Source: Paraeggerthella hominis (GTDB lineage Bacteria > Actinomycetota > Coriobacteriia > Coriobacteriales > Eggerthellaceae). Taken from it: a stretch of 64,000 nucleotides of DNA. Below are positions 53,233-62,123 of this stretch, piece by piece. How positions within the stretch are numbered: the stretch's first letter is position 1; the number at the start of each line of letters is the position of its first letter. The notes beneath the pieces are model-generated. The model was not told the DNA's origin, did not search any database, and saw only the letters and a program-made list of their open reading frames with translations. The stretch covers positions 62,001 through 126,000 of the forward strand of contig NZ_JAJNOQ010000007.1 of NCBI RefSeq assembly GCF_021044775.1. Reading direction: 5' to 3'. A program made the position numbers and the translations under genes.

Positions 53233-53784
53233 TTATTCCTTATCCTTGAACGGGAAGCCCAGCGCGTCGAGCAGCGCGAAGGCAGCATCGTTTTCTTCCG
53301 CCGTGGTCACGAACGTGATGTCCATGCCGCGCGTACGGTCGACCTTGTCGTAGTCGATCTCGGGGAAGATCAGCTGCTCGGTGATGCCCATCGTGTAGTT
53401 GCCGCGACCGTCGAAGCTGGTCGGGGAAATGCCGCGGAAGTCGCGCACACGGGGAAGAGCGGTCGCCAGCAGACGATCCAGGAACTCCCACATGCGGTCG
53501 CCGCGCAGCGTGACCTTGCAACCGATAGGCTGGCCCTCGCGCACATGGAAGCCTGCGATGGACTTCTTGGCACGCGTCACGCAGGGCTGCTGGCCCGTGA
53601 TGATGCGCATGTCGTTCATGGCGGAGTCGAGCAGCTTGTGGTCGCCGGCAGCGGCGCCCACGCCCATGTTCACGACGATCTTCTCAAGACGCGGAACCTT
53701 GTTGATGTTGTCGACGCCCAGCTCTTTCTCGAGCTTGGCAACGATCTCGGTGTTGTACTTTTCCTTCAAACGAGGAGCAGTCAT
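53233..53784 (-). CDS. rplE: 50S ribosomal protein L5
   Basis: 183 residues: KYNTEIVAKLEKELGVDNIN, VNMGVGAAAGDHKLLDSAMN and GNYTMGITEQLIFPEIDYDK. It binds 5S rRNA and the P-site tRNA. Its spacers on both sides are long (about 110-120 bases) for this operon, without a gene. Confidence 0.98.
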   Translation of the reverse strand: MTAPRLKEKYNTEIVAKLEKELGVDNINKVPRLEKIVVNMGVGAAAGDHKLLDSAMNDMRIITGQQPCVTRAKKSIAGFHVREGQPIGCKVTLRGDRMWEFLDRLLATALPRVRDFRGISPTSFDGRGNYTMGITEQLIFPEIDYDKVDRTRGMDITFVTTAEENDAAFALLDALGFPFKDKE

Positions 53785-53907
53785 GCTTTCAATCCTTTCG
53801 ATGAATTAAACGCAGGATTTCCGACCCTGCGTCCCTAGCCGAATTCGGCCGGGGCCATAACCTCGGAGGGGCCCGGCGTTGCCGCCGCGGCTCCTCCGTT
53901 GCTTATT

Positions 53908-54228
53908 CTAGTCGATATCCTTGCCGCACTTCTTGCAGACGCGGACTTTCTTGCCCTCGTCGGTGACACGCTTGGACACGCGGGTGGGCTGCTTGCAGGC
54001 CGGGCACACCAGCATCACGTTCGACACGTGGATGGGAGCCTCGACGGACGCGATACCGCCCTGGGGGTTCTGCTGCGTCGGACGCAGCGCCTTCTTGACG
54101 ACGCCGACCTTCTCGACGACCACGCGCTGCTTCTGCGGAAGAGCGTGAAGAACCGTGGATTCCTTGCCCTTGTCCTTGCCGGACAGGACCTTCACCTTAT
54201 CGCCCTTTTTGATGTTCATGCTATTCAT
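53908..54228 (-). CDS. rplX: 50S ribosomal protein L24
   Basis: 106 residues with KOW motif KGDKVKVLSGKDKGKESTVL. C-terminal cysteines (CPACKQPTRV, CKKCG) form a zinc-finger-like pair seen in Gram-positive L24. The start is set by AAGGAGGT 7-8 bases upstream; methionine 4 is an alternative. Confidence 0.96.
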   Translation of the reverse strand: MNSMNIKKGDKVKVLSGKDKGKESTVLHALPQKQRVVVEKVGVVKKALRPTQQNPQGGIASVEAPIHVSNVMLVCPACKQPTRVSKRVTDEGKKVRVCKKCGKDID

Positions 54229-54242
54229 TGGCGCACACCTCC

Positions 54243-54611
54243 TTAGAGCGTCTCAGGTGCCAGGGACACGATCTTCATGTACTTCTTGTCGCGCAGCTCG
54301 CGAGCAACGGGCCCGAAGATACGCGTGCCGCGGGGGGCACCGTTCGTATCGATGAGCACGGCGGCGTTCTGGTCGAACTTGATATAGCTACCGTCGTTGC
54401 GGCGCACTTCCTTCTTCACGCGCACGACCACGCAGCGCACCACATCGCCCTTTTTGACGTTGGTGTTCGGCGCCGCTTCTTTGACGCTGCAGATGATGAC
54501 ATCGCCCAGTCCTGCGTAACGGCGCTTAGAGCCGCCCAGGACCTTGATGCACTGCACCTTGCGAGCGCCGGAGTTGTCGGCCACTGCGAGCATGGTTTGC
54601 ATCTGAATCAT
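54243..54611 (-). CDS. rplN: 50S ribosomal protein L14
   Basis: 122 residues with the typical MIQMQTMLAVADNSGARKVQ and GAPRGTRIFGPVARELRDK. Full length. It lies 14 bases before rplX. Confidence 0.98.
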   Translation of the reverse strand: MIQMQTMLAVADNSGARKVQCIKVLGGSKRRYAGLGDVIICSVKEAAPNTNVKKGDVVRCVVVRVKKEVRRNDGSYIKFDQNAAVLIDTNGAPRGTRIFGPVARELRDKKYMKIVSLAPETL

Positions 54612-54663
54612 TGCTTTAACCTAACTTTCATCTCGGTAGTCTGAAGCGAATATTCGCCCCTGA

Positions 54664-54924
54664 CTACTTGGCCTTCTCGACGATCTTCACCAGACGCCAG
54701 CGCTTCATCTTAGACAGCGGACGGGTCTCCATGATCTGGACGGTATCGCCGACGCCAGCCTCGTTGTTCTCGTCGTGGGCGTGGAACTTCTTCGTCGTCG
54801 TCATCATCTTGCCGTACACCGGATGCGGCTTGCGCTCCTTGACTAGCACCACGCAGGTCTTGTCGTTCACGGCGCTTACGACGACGCCCTGACGGACCTT
54901 ACGGGAGTTGCGATCTTCGCTCAT
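54664..54924 (-). CDS. rpsQ: 30S ribosomal protein S17
   Basis: 86 residues with RKVRQGVVVSAVNDKTCVVL and GDTVQIMETRPLSKMKRWRL, the S17 signature. It follows rpmC by 28 bases. Confidence 0.98.
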   Translation of the reverse strand: MSEDRNSRKVRQGVVVSAVNDKTCVVLVKERKPHPVYGKMMTTTKKFHAHDENNEAGVGDTVQIMETRPLSKMKRWRLVKIVEKAK

Positions 54925-54952
54925 GTATATCCAACCTTCCTTACCGACAAGC

Positions 54953-55147
54953 CTAAGCGTTCAGCTCGCGGGCGCGCATTTCGGTCTGAATGCGTGCGAT
55001 GTCCTTTTTGACCTGCTTCACGCGGGCGGTGTTGTCAAGCTGGCTCGTAGCCATCTGGAAGCGCAGGTTGAAAAGCTCCGCGCGCGCTTCCTTGAGTTTC
55101 GCCTGCAAATCGTCGGCAGACAGCTCACGGATCTCTGCTGCTTTCAT
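54953..55147 (-). CDS. rpmC: 50S ribosomal protein L29
   Basis: 64 residues, two helices: MKAAEIRELSADDLQAKLKE and VKKDIARIQTEMRAREL. It directly abuts rplP (no spacer). Surface protein near the exit tunnel. Confidence 0.97.
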   Translation of the reverse strand: MKAAEIRELSADDLQAKLKEARAELFNLRFQMATSQLDNTARVKQVKKDIARIQTEMRARELNA

Positions 55148-55570
55148 TTATTCCTGCCCTTCCGTTTCCTTGGAAACAATCTTGCACTTGATGGGCAACT
55201 TGTTGATGGCCAGACGAAGCGCCTCTTTGGCGGTTTCCTCGTCGACGCCGGCGATTTCGAACATGATGCGGCCGGGCTTAACGACCGCGACCCACGCCTC
55301 GGGGTTGCCCTTGCCGGAACCCATGCGGGTTTCAGCCGGCTTCTTCGTGATCGGCTTGTCCGGGAAGATGGTGATCCAAACCTTACCGCCACGCTTCATG
55401 TGACGGGTCATGGCGATACGAGCGGCCTCGATCTGGCGGTTGGTGATCCAATGAGCCTCAAGCGCCTGGATGCCGTATTCGCCGTGATTCAGGCGGGTAC
55501 CGCCCTTGGCCTGGCCCTTCATGGAGCCACGCTGCACCTTGCGGTGCTTAACGCGCTTAGGTACGAGCAT
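55148..55570 (-). CDS. rplP: 50S ribosomal protein L16
   Basis: 140 residues: LVPKRVKHRKVQRGSMKGQA, GYGIQALE-like YGIQALEAHWITNRQIEAAR and RMGSGKGNPEAWVAVVKPGR. It directly abuts rpsC and rpmC, so these three genes are tightly coupled. Confidence 0.98.
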   Translation of the reverse strand: MLVPKRVKHRKVQRGSMKGQAKGGTRLNHGEYGIQALEAHWITNRQIEAARIAMTRHMKRGGKVWITIFPDKPITKKPAETRMGSGKGNPEAWVAVVKPGRIMFEIAGVDEETAKEALRLAINKLPIKCKIVSKETEGQE

Positions 55571-56284
55571 TTACTTCGCCCTCCTATCGTTACGATCGTT
55601 GCGACGGGGACGGCTCGGACGGGAGCTGCCCTCGAGCGCCGGCTGCGGCGCCTTCTGGCCAGGCATCACTTCGCCGTGGTACACCCACACCTGCACGCCG
55701 ATGGAGCCCATCGTGGTAGCAGCGGTGGCGAAACCGTAGTCGATCTTGGCACGCAGCGTGTGCAGCGGCACGCGACCCTCGCGATACCACTCGCGACGGC
55801 TCATCTCAGCGCCGCCCAGACGGCCGGAGCACTGGATACGGATGCCCTTGGCGCCGCTCTTGCGGGCGGACTGAACAGCCTTGCGCATAGCGCGACGGAA
55901 GGCAACGCGGCCCACCAGCTGCTCGGCCACGGACTGAGCGATCAGCTCGGCGTCGAGCTCGGGGCGCTTGACCTCGATGACCTCGATGCTGACGGGGCCG
56001 TTGGCAACCTTCTCCAGCTTCTTGCGCAGAGAATCGATCTCGGCGCCCTTCTTGCCGATCACAACGCCCGGACGAGCGGTCGTGATGATGATCTTGATCT
56101 TGTCGCCGGCGCGCTCGATCTCAACCTTGGAGACGGCGGCACGAGCGAGGTGCTTGTCCAGGAACTTCCTGATGGCCAAGTCGTTTTCCAGGTTCTTGGC
56201 GTAATCCTTGTCGGCGTACCAGCGGCTACGCCATTCCTCGGTGATGCCAAGGCGGAACCCGGTGGGGCTTACTTTCTGACCCAT
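55571..56284 (-). CDS. rpsC: 30S ribosomal protein S3
   Basis: 237 residues with the KH RNA-binding domain (TTARPGVVIGKKGAEIDSLR) and C-terminal signature RRAMRKAVQSARKSGAKGIR, followed by a basic Arg/Asp/Pro tail. Binds mRNA at the entry channel. Five bases before rplV ends in gene order. Confidence 0.98.
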   Translation of the reverse strand: MGQKVSPTGFRLGITEEWRSRWYADKDYAKNLENDLAIRKFLDKHLARAAVSKVEIERAGDKIKIIITTARPGVVIGKKGAEIDSLRKKLEKVANGPVSIEVIEVKRPELDAELIAQSVAEQLVGRVAFRRAMRKAVQSARKSGAKGIRIQCSGRLGGAEMSRREWYREGRVPLHTLRAKIDYGFATAATTMGSIGVQVWVYHGEVMPGQKAPQPALEGSSRPSRPRRNDRNDRRAK

Positions 56285-56289
56285 GCGGC

Positions 56290-56631
56290 TTATGCCTCCT
56301 CTCGCGGTGCAACGATGATGGTGATGTGGCTCGTGCGCTTGCGAATGCGCGACGCGGAACCCTTAGCGCGCGGACGAATGCGCTTGTACGTGGGGCCTTC
56401 GTCGGCGAAGGCCGTCTTCACGACGAGCGTCTCGGGACGCACGTGATGCTGGTTCTCGGCGTTGGCCACAGCGGAGTCGAGCACCTTGGCGACGACCTCG
56501 GCGATAGCGCGGTCCGAGAACAGCAGGATCTCGCGAGCAGCAGGCACAGACTTGCCGCGGATCAGATCGATAACGATGCGCGCCTTACGGGGCGAAACGC
56601 GGACGTAGCGTGCAGTAGCTTTAGCTTCCAT
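56290..56631 (-). CDS. rplV: 50S ribosomal protein L22
   Basis: 113 residues: ATARYVRVSPRKARIVIDLI and the tunnel beta-hairpin end ASRIRKRTSHITIIVAPREE. It contributes to the narrow part of the peptide exit tunnel. Confidence 0.98.
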   Translation of the reverse strand: MEAKATARYVRVSPRKARIVIDLIRGKSVPAAREILLFSDRAIAEVVAKVLDSAVANAENQHHVRPETLVVKTAFADEGPTYKRIRPRAKGSASRIRKRTSHITIIVAPREEA

Positions 56632-56643
56632 TGTTCACCCCTT

Positions 56644-56919
56644 CTATTTCTTCTTGCCCTTGTCGGCGGAGTGACCCTTGAACGTGCGGGTCGGGGCGAA
56701 TTCGCCCAGCTTGTGGCCGACCATGGATTCCGTAACGTATACCGGCACATGCTTGCGGCCATCATGGACGGCGATGGTGTGACCCACCATGTCCGGGAAG
56801 ATGGTGCTCGAGCGCGACCAGGTCTTGATGACGTTCTTCTCGCCCGCCGCGTTCATTGCCTCGATACGACCGAGAAGGCGCGGTTCAACGAAAGGACCCT
56901 TCTTCAAACTTCTACTCAC
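56644..56919 (-). CDS. rpsS: 30S ribosomal protein S19
   Basis: 91 residues: SRSLKKGPFVEPRLLGRIEA, SRSSTIFPDMVGHTIAVHDG and HKLGEFAPTRTFKGH. It lies between rplB and rplV, the usual S10 order. Confidence 0.98.
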   Translation of the reverse strand: MSRSLKKGPFVEPRLLGRIEAMNAAGEKNVIKTWSRSSTIFPDMVGHTIAVHDGRKHVPVYVTESMVGHKLGEFAPTRTFKGHSADKGKKK

Positions 56920-56941
56920 TATTACTCCTTAACGCTTTGCG

Positions 56942-57772
<831 letters not shown>

Positions 57773-57938
57773 TTCTTTCCTTTCTGCGGGTTATCGCTCG
57801 CACGCCTCTCCGTACACCGAAAACCCTTTGTCTCTTCGTGGCTCCGATTGCCTCCGGGAACCTTGGGGAGGCTGGGCCCCGTGACTCCGGTATGCCACGC
57901 GCCCGGGTGTATCCATCAAAGACCAGACGCAACCGAGA

Positions 57939-57967
57939 ATTATACGCAGAATCGAAAAGAGTTTCAA
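57939..57967 (-). promoter_or_regulatory. Near-consensus promoter of the rplB-secY transcript
   Basis: On the minus strand TTGAAA and TATAAT are exactly 17 bases apart, giving a leader of about 160 bases to rplB. This shows the ribosomal unit truly begins at rplB. The leader (57773-57932) is GC-rich and may hold an autoregulatory structure that I cannot define. Confidence 0.9.
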
Positions 57968-58171
57968 GAAGTATTTCCTGATGGCCATTCGAGGTCCCCC
58001 TCGCACACAACCTGAACACAAGGCGAGCAAGCGGGGCATGGCGCGCGATTCGCGGAGCGTGGGATTTGCCGGGAGCGGCGGGGTTGCGAGTTGCGGCGGC
58101 TTGCGCTGGGGCTCTGGCGGAGGTGCCGCGGGGTCTTTGTTGGGCCCCTGCCGAGGCTTTGTCGGGCCCGC

Positions 58172-58313
58172 TGTCAAAACGGGCGAGTTTTGCTGGTCCT
58201 CAAATGAGGATAAAGGAGGGATGCAAGACTGTGAACTGGTGATTTGTAAAACACCTCTCCGAGTTCGGTGGCTCGGAAGCGAAAAACCGCCGCAAAACTC
58301 GCTCGTTTTGACA
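58172..58313. repeat. REPIN-like inverted pair of the dispersed repeat
   Basis: Core copies of CAAAACTCGCnnGTTTTGACA lie at 58172-58192 (minus) and 58293-58313 (plus), in opposite orientation 100 bases apart. The right one extends leftwards to 58279 as a 35-base match to copy A at 69. The 880-base spacer 57773-58656 has no gene that I can support besides these repeats and the rplB promoter. Confidence 0.75.
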
Positions 58314-58363
58314 CGACGAAGCGTCGGCAGGTGGCGAGCGGCGAGATGCGACGGGGGCGAGGT

Positions 58364-58405
58364 GCGGCGACCAGCGGGTGGCAGGCGGCGACCAGCGGGT
58401 AGCAG
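58364..58405. repeat. 21-bp tandem repeat
   Basis: Two adjacent 21-base copies of GCGGCGACCAGCGGGTRGCAG with one difference, inside a wider degenerate stretch (58328-58442) built of similar GGC/AGC-rich words. Confidence 0.75.
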
Positions 58406-58656
58406 GTGGCGAGGTGTGGCGGCCAGCGAGCGGCAGGGGCGGGCAACGAAGCGCGACAACCAGCGGACAGCGGCAAACGGCGAATGGGCACCTATGGCAA
58501 TTCGCGCACAAAAGCCCGCGAGCAGCGCATTGGGTCCTTTGCCGCGCCATGCGGCAAAGGCGTCCGCTCTTCGCCGTGCGAAGGGGTACAACGCTGCGAA
58601 GACTGAAGCGAGCTTTACCGTTCGACCGGCACCACCGCGAAGAAAGTCGGCCACCC

Positions 58657-60609
58657 ATGACGTGGAACACCCTGCCCGAGATCGTTGCGCTCATCATCGT
58701 ATCCATCATATCGGTGTACTCCCGAAGAAGCCACGGCGTCCCATCCCCTAAGAACCGCTTGTTCCACGCATGCCTGACGATGACCATGGCGGCGAGCATT
58801 GCCAGCCTGTGCTCGTCGTATCTCATTATGTTCGCCCCTTTGGAGCTGGCCGCTGTCACCTGGCTTGCAACCGCAGCCCATTTCGCACTCACGCCCCTTC
58901 TGGCTGCCACCTACTTCTACTACACTTCGGCCGTCATAGACGAAACCCGACCCCTCAACCGCACTTCGCTGGCCCTGTGCGCCGCGCCTTGTCTGGCATA
59001 TCTGATCTGCGTAGCGGCAAGCGCGGCAACCGGCTGGCTGTTCTCGATCGACGCGACGGGCGCCTACCATCGAGGGCCCTTCTATTACGTGGCGTACCTG
59101 GTTGCATACTTTTACTGCGCCGCGTGCCTGTTCGTCGTAGCCCTTTCGCGCGATTCCATACGTCGGGATGCGCGACGAATCCTGGCGACGTTTCCCCTCT
59201 TGGCATTCGCCGTGGTGTTCGCGCAGCAGATGTTTCCGCAGCACCTACTGTCCGGCGCGGCAGCGGCCTGCGCGCTTTTGATCATCTACCTGTACCTGCA
59301 GAACAAACGGCTTTCGGTGGACCTGCTCACCGGCATACCGAACCGTCAAGAGTTCTTGTCCATGGTGTCGTTTCTCCACGACCGAGGCCAGGGATTCACG
59401 GTCGTACTGGTGTCGATCTCGAACTTCAAGTTCATCAACGACCGATTCGGCAACGAGAACGGAGATCGCTTCCTGCAGGAATTCGCGAGCTTTTTGTCCG
59501 CCATCAAAGGATGCGCCAGCCTGTACCGATACAGCGGCGACCAGTTCGCTTTCGTGTTCGACGAACGCGCCTGCAAGGATCGCGATGCATCCGAGGCGGC
59601 GTCGGACGTTGTCGAGCAGCTGCGTCAAAGCCTTTGCAGAACCTGGAGCATAGGGGCTCAGTCGTATTCGATCGGGTTCGTCATGGGAGTCGTTTCCCAC
59701 CCCGATATCGCCGACAATCCGCAGGATGTAAGCGCAGCGCTCGAATACGCCGTAGCCCGCGCCAAAGCGCTCGAGCCGGGAACGCCCTGCATGTGCACCC
59801 CCGAGATGATCAACGAGATACATCGCCGCAGCGCCATTGCGGACGCCTTGCGCAAGGCTATCGCCGAAAGAAGCCTGTCAACGCAGATCCAGCCCATTTG
59901 GTTCGAGCGTACGGAAGAGTTCGTCATGGCCGAAGTGCTATGCCGGCTCAACGACGAGAAGCTGGGGGCCATTCCGCCCAACGAGTTCATCTCCATTGCC
60001 GAGCAAACCGGGCTCATCGCAAGTTTGACGGAAATCGTGCTTGAAGAAGCATGCGCGTTCGCCGCATCGTATCGCGCCGCCCATCCGAACACGTCGATGC
60101 GAGGCGTTTCGGTCAATTTCTCGGCCGTGCAGTTCATCCAAAACGACCTGGCGGAAACCGTGCTCGCCATCGTGCGAAAGCATGGCATACCTCCCTCGTT
60201 TCTGCGCATCGAGATAACCGAGAGCGCCATCGCTGCGAACCCGGATACCGTACGCTCGTTCATGAACACCATGAACGAGCAGGGAGTGAAGTTTTACCTG
60301 GACGATTTCGGTACCGGATACTCGAACGTCGCGCTGATGCTGGAGCTTCCGTTCGACGTGGTGAAGCTTGACAAGAGCATCCTGAAGTCCATTGCAGAAG
60401 ACGACCGGGGCCACTTGTTCCTGGAGCATCTTATTGCCTGCTTCACGTCTACGGGATCGTACGTGCTGTGCGAAGGCGTCGAAACCGCCGAGCAACGCAG
60501 CATGCTCCGGCAATGCGGCTGCACGCTCATGCAGGGCTACCTGCTTTCAAAGCCGCTGCCGCCAAGCGAAGCTGCAGCCATCATCGCAAAGCACGACAAG
60601 GGCGCCTGA
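58657..60609 (+). CDS. Membrane GGDEF-EAL protein, probable c-di-GMP phosphodiesterase
   Basis: A 650-residue protein. About seven membrane segments (residues 5-220), then a degenerate GGDEF domain with RYSGDQFAF in place of GGDEF, and a C-terminal EAL domain. EAL residues look intact: AEVLCRL (EVL variant), SVNFSAVQF, RIEITES, YLDDFGTGY, VKLDKS, CEGVET and MQGYLLSKP. So it probably degrades c-di-GMP while the GGDEF part is inactive or regulatory. The start has only a weak ribosome-binding site; the longer upstream frame is low-complexity repeat DNA and is rejected. Confidence 0.88.
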   Translation: MTWNTLPEIVALIIVSIISVYSRRSHGVPSPKNRLFHACLTMTMAASIASLCSSYLIMFAPLELAAVTWLATAAHFALTPLLAATYFYYTSAVIDETRPLNRTSLALCAAPCLAYLICVAASAATGWLFSIDATGAYHRGPFYYVAYLVAYFYCAACLFVVALSRDSIRRDARRILATFPLLAFAVVFAQQMFPQHLLSGAAAACALLIIYLYLQNKRLSVDLLTGIPNRQEFLSMVSFLHDRGQGFTVVLVSISNFKFINDRFGNENGDRFLQEFASFLSAIKGCASLYRYSGDQFAFVFDERACKDRDASEAASDVVEQLRQSLCRTWSIGAQSYSIGFVMGVVSHPDIADNPQDVSAALEYAVARAKALEPGTPCMCTPEMINEIHRRSAIADALRKAIAERSLSTQIQPIWFERTEEFVMAEVLCRLNDEKLGAIPPNEFISIAEQTGLIASLTEIVLEEACAFAASYRAAHPNTSMRGVSVNFSAVQFIQNDLAETVLAIVRKHGIPPSFLRIEITESAIAANPDTVRSFMNTMNEQGVKFYLDDFGTGYSNVALMLELPFDVVKLDKSILKSIAEDDRGHLFLEHLIACFTSTGSYVLCEGVETAEQRSMLRQCGCTLMQGYLLSKPLPPSEAAAIIAKHDKGA

Positions 60610-60686
60610 CGGCAAAGCAGCAATCCGCAGAGCCGCAAGACGGCAGAACGGCAAGGCGACGAAGCAACAGGCACGCCGGCAGCAAG

Positions 60687-60720
60687 AGGCCCCCGATTTC
60701 CCTTCGGAGATCGGGGGCCT
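60687..60720. terminator. Hairpin between the EAL gene and tig
   Basis: 11-bp arms AGGCCCCCGAT/ATCGGGGGCCT around a 12-base loop between two convergent genes. Neither strand has a good T-run, so the terminator call is tentative; the position fits. Confidence 0.55.
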
Positions 60721-60757
60721 CGAAACCGCTTGGATGGGAGCCTGCCGGACGCAGCCG

Positions 60758-62077
60758 CTATTCCGCGTCGGCTGCAGGGGCCGGCTGTGCGGCGGCCGGC
60801 TGCTCCACGTTCACGATAGCGTGCTCGAGAAGCCAGCGATTGGCCTTCATGCGCTCGGCAGCTTCACGCAGAGCGAAGCCGCGACCGCTCTCCTCCATTT
60901 CGCGACGGGCGGCCTTCGGATTCTGCGGGTTCATCTGACGACAAGCCGCCTCGATGTCCTCGTCGGTCAGCGTCATCTTTTCATGGCGGAACAAAGCGTC
61001 AAGAGCGTAGCCCTGCACGAGCATTTCGCGCGTCTGCATCATGGTCATCATGCCGAACTGCTGCTCGCCGCCCTGGCTTTCCACGAACTGGTCAAGCGGA
61101 ATGCCCTGCTGCTGAAGCTGGCCGCGCAGGTTGGACATGAGCGTGGAGCGCATGGACTCGTACACTTCGTCGGCAATGCGGCCCTGGAAGCGCTTGCCCA
61201 GCTCTGCCGCGGCCATCTGCATCTTGAACCCTTCGTACTGCGCCATGTAATCGGCGTGAATGCGATCAGCGATGCCCCCGCGCAAAGCTGCAGCGTTGCG
61301 GTACATGGGCATGTTCTTCTCCACCCATGCGTCGTCGATCTCCGGCACGATCTTTTTCTGGATCTCTTTGATCGTCACCGTGCAGTCCATCGTCTCGACC
61401 TGCTCGCCTACGCCGGTGGGGAATTCGAACGAGAACGACTTGGTCTCCCCCACCTCCATGCCCATGAGGTTGCTCTCGAACGCCTCGGGCATCAAGCCCA
61501 TCCCCATCAGGTACGTACGGCCGTCGGTCGACAGGTTCTCTATGCGCTCGCCGCCCTGGAACGCCTCGAGCGCCAGCATCATGCTGTCGCCGGCGCCTAC
61601 GGGATGGGGCTCGTCGGTCACGAACTCCGCGTAGCTCTCGGCCATCTGCGCAATCTGCGCGTCAACTTCGGATTCGGGAACTTCCAGCGGCGGAACGGTG
61701 ATGGTCACCTGATCGTACGAGGTCAGCTCGTACTCCGGCTTAGGAGCAACGCGCAGCTCGAACGAGAACGTCTGGCCCCGCTTGAGCGGCTCTTTTGCTT
61801 TCGGCTGAGGCGGATACGCCGGCATGATGTTGCGCTTGTCGATCGCGAACGGCACCAGATACTCGATAGCCTGCTGCTGCACGATAGCGTCAAGATCCTT
61901 GATGCCCATCTGCTCCTCGACGGCCTGCGCCACCGGCTTGCCCGGCTGAGCCTGAATCCCCATCTGCTGGGCGAAACCGTACTGGGCCATGGTAAGCGCA
62001 TGGCTCACTTCCGCCGTGGAAACAACGGCGTCGAGCAGGATAAGCCCGTCTTCGAGCTTCTTCTCAGTTACCTTCAT
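60758..62077 (-). CDS. tig: Divergent trigger factor-like chaperone
   Basis: A 439-residue chaperone and peptidyl-prolyl isomerase. The layout fits trigger factor: N-terminal domain (1-110), FKBP-like domain (GAGDSMMLALEAFQGGERIE, then MEVGETKSFSFEFPTG, about 160-240), and a long helical C-terminal domain (residues 250-430) with a final Ala/Pro/Glu tail. The ribosome-docking signature GFRxGKxP is missing; the corresponding place reads MGIQAQPGKPVAQAV. It therefore may bind ribosomes differently. The start follows AAGGGGACC. Confidence 0.85.
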   Translation of the reverse strand: MKVTEKKLEDGLILLDAVVSTAEVSHALTMAQYGFAQQMGIQAQPGKPVAQAVEEQMGIKDLDAIVQQQAIEYLVPFAIDKRNIMPAYPPQPKAKEPLKRGQTFSFELRVAPKPEYELTSYDQVTITVPPLEVPESEVDAQIAQMAESYAEFVTDEPHPVGAGDSMMLALEAFQGGERIENLSTDGRTYLMGMGLMPEAFESNLMGMEVGETKSFSFEFPTGVGEQVETMDCTVTIKEIQKKIVPEIDDAWVEKNMPMYRNAAALRGGIADRIHADYMAQYEGFKMQMAAAELGKRFQGRIADEVYESMRSTLMSNLRGQLQQQGIPLDQFVESQGGEQQFGMMTMMQTREMLVQGYALDALFRHEKMTLTDEDIEAACRQMNPQNPKAARREMEESGRGFALREAAERMKANRWLLEHAIVNVEQPAAAQPAPAADAE

Positions 62078-62123
62078 AAGGGGTCCCCTTCTGTAGCGAT
62101 CGTCAATGGGTTATTGTAGCGCA

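Noticed and set aside
58378..58656. An N-terminal extension of the EAL protein by 93 codons.
   Set aside because: It reads through low-complexity tandem repeat DNA, has no domain, and the membrane part begins naturally at 58657.
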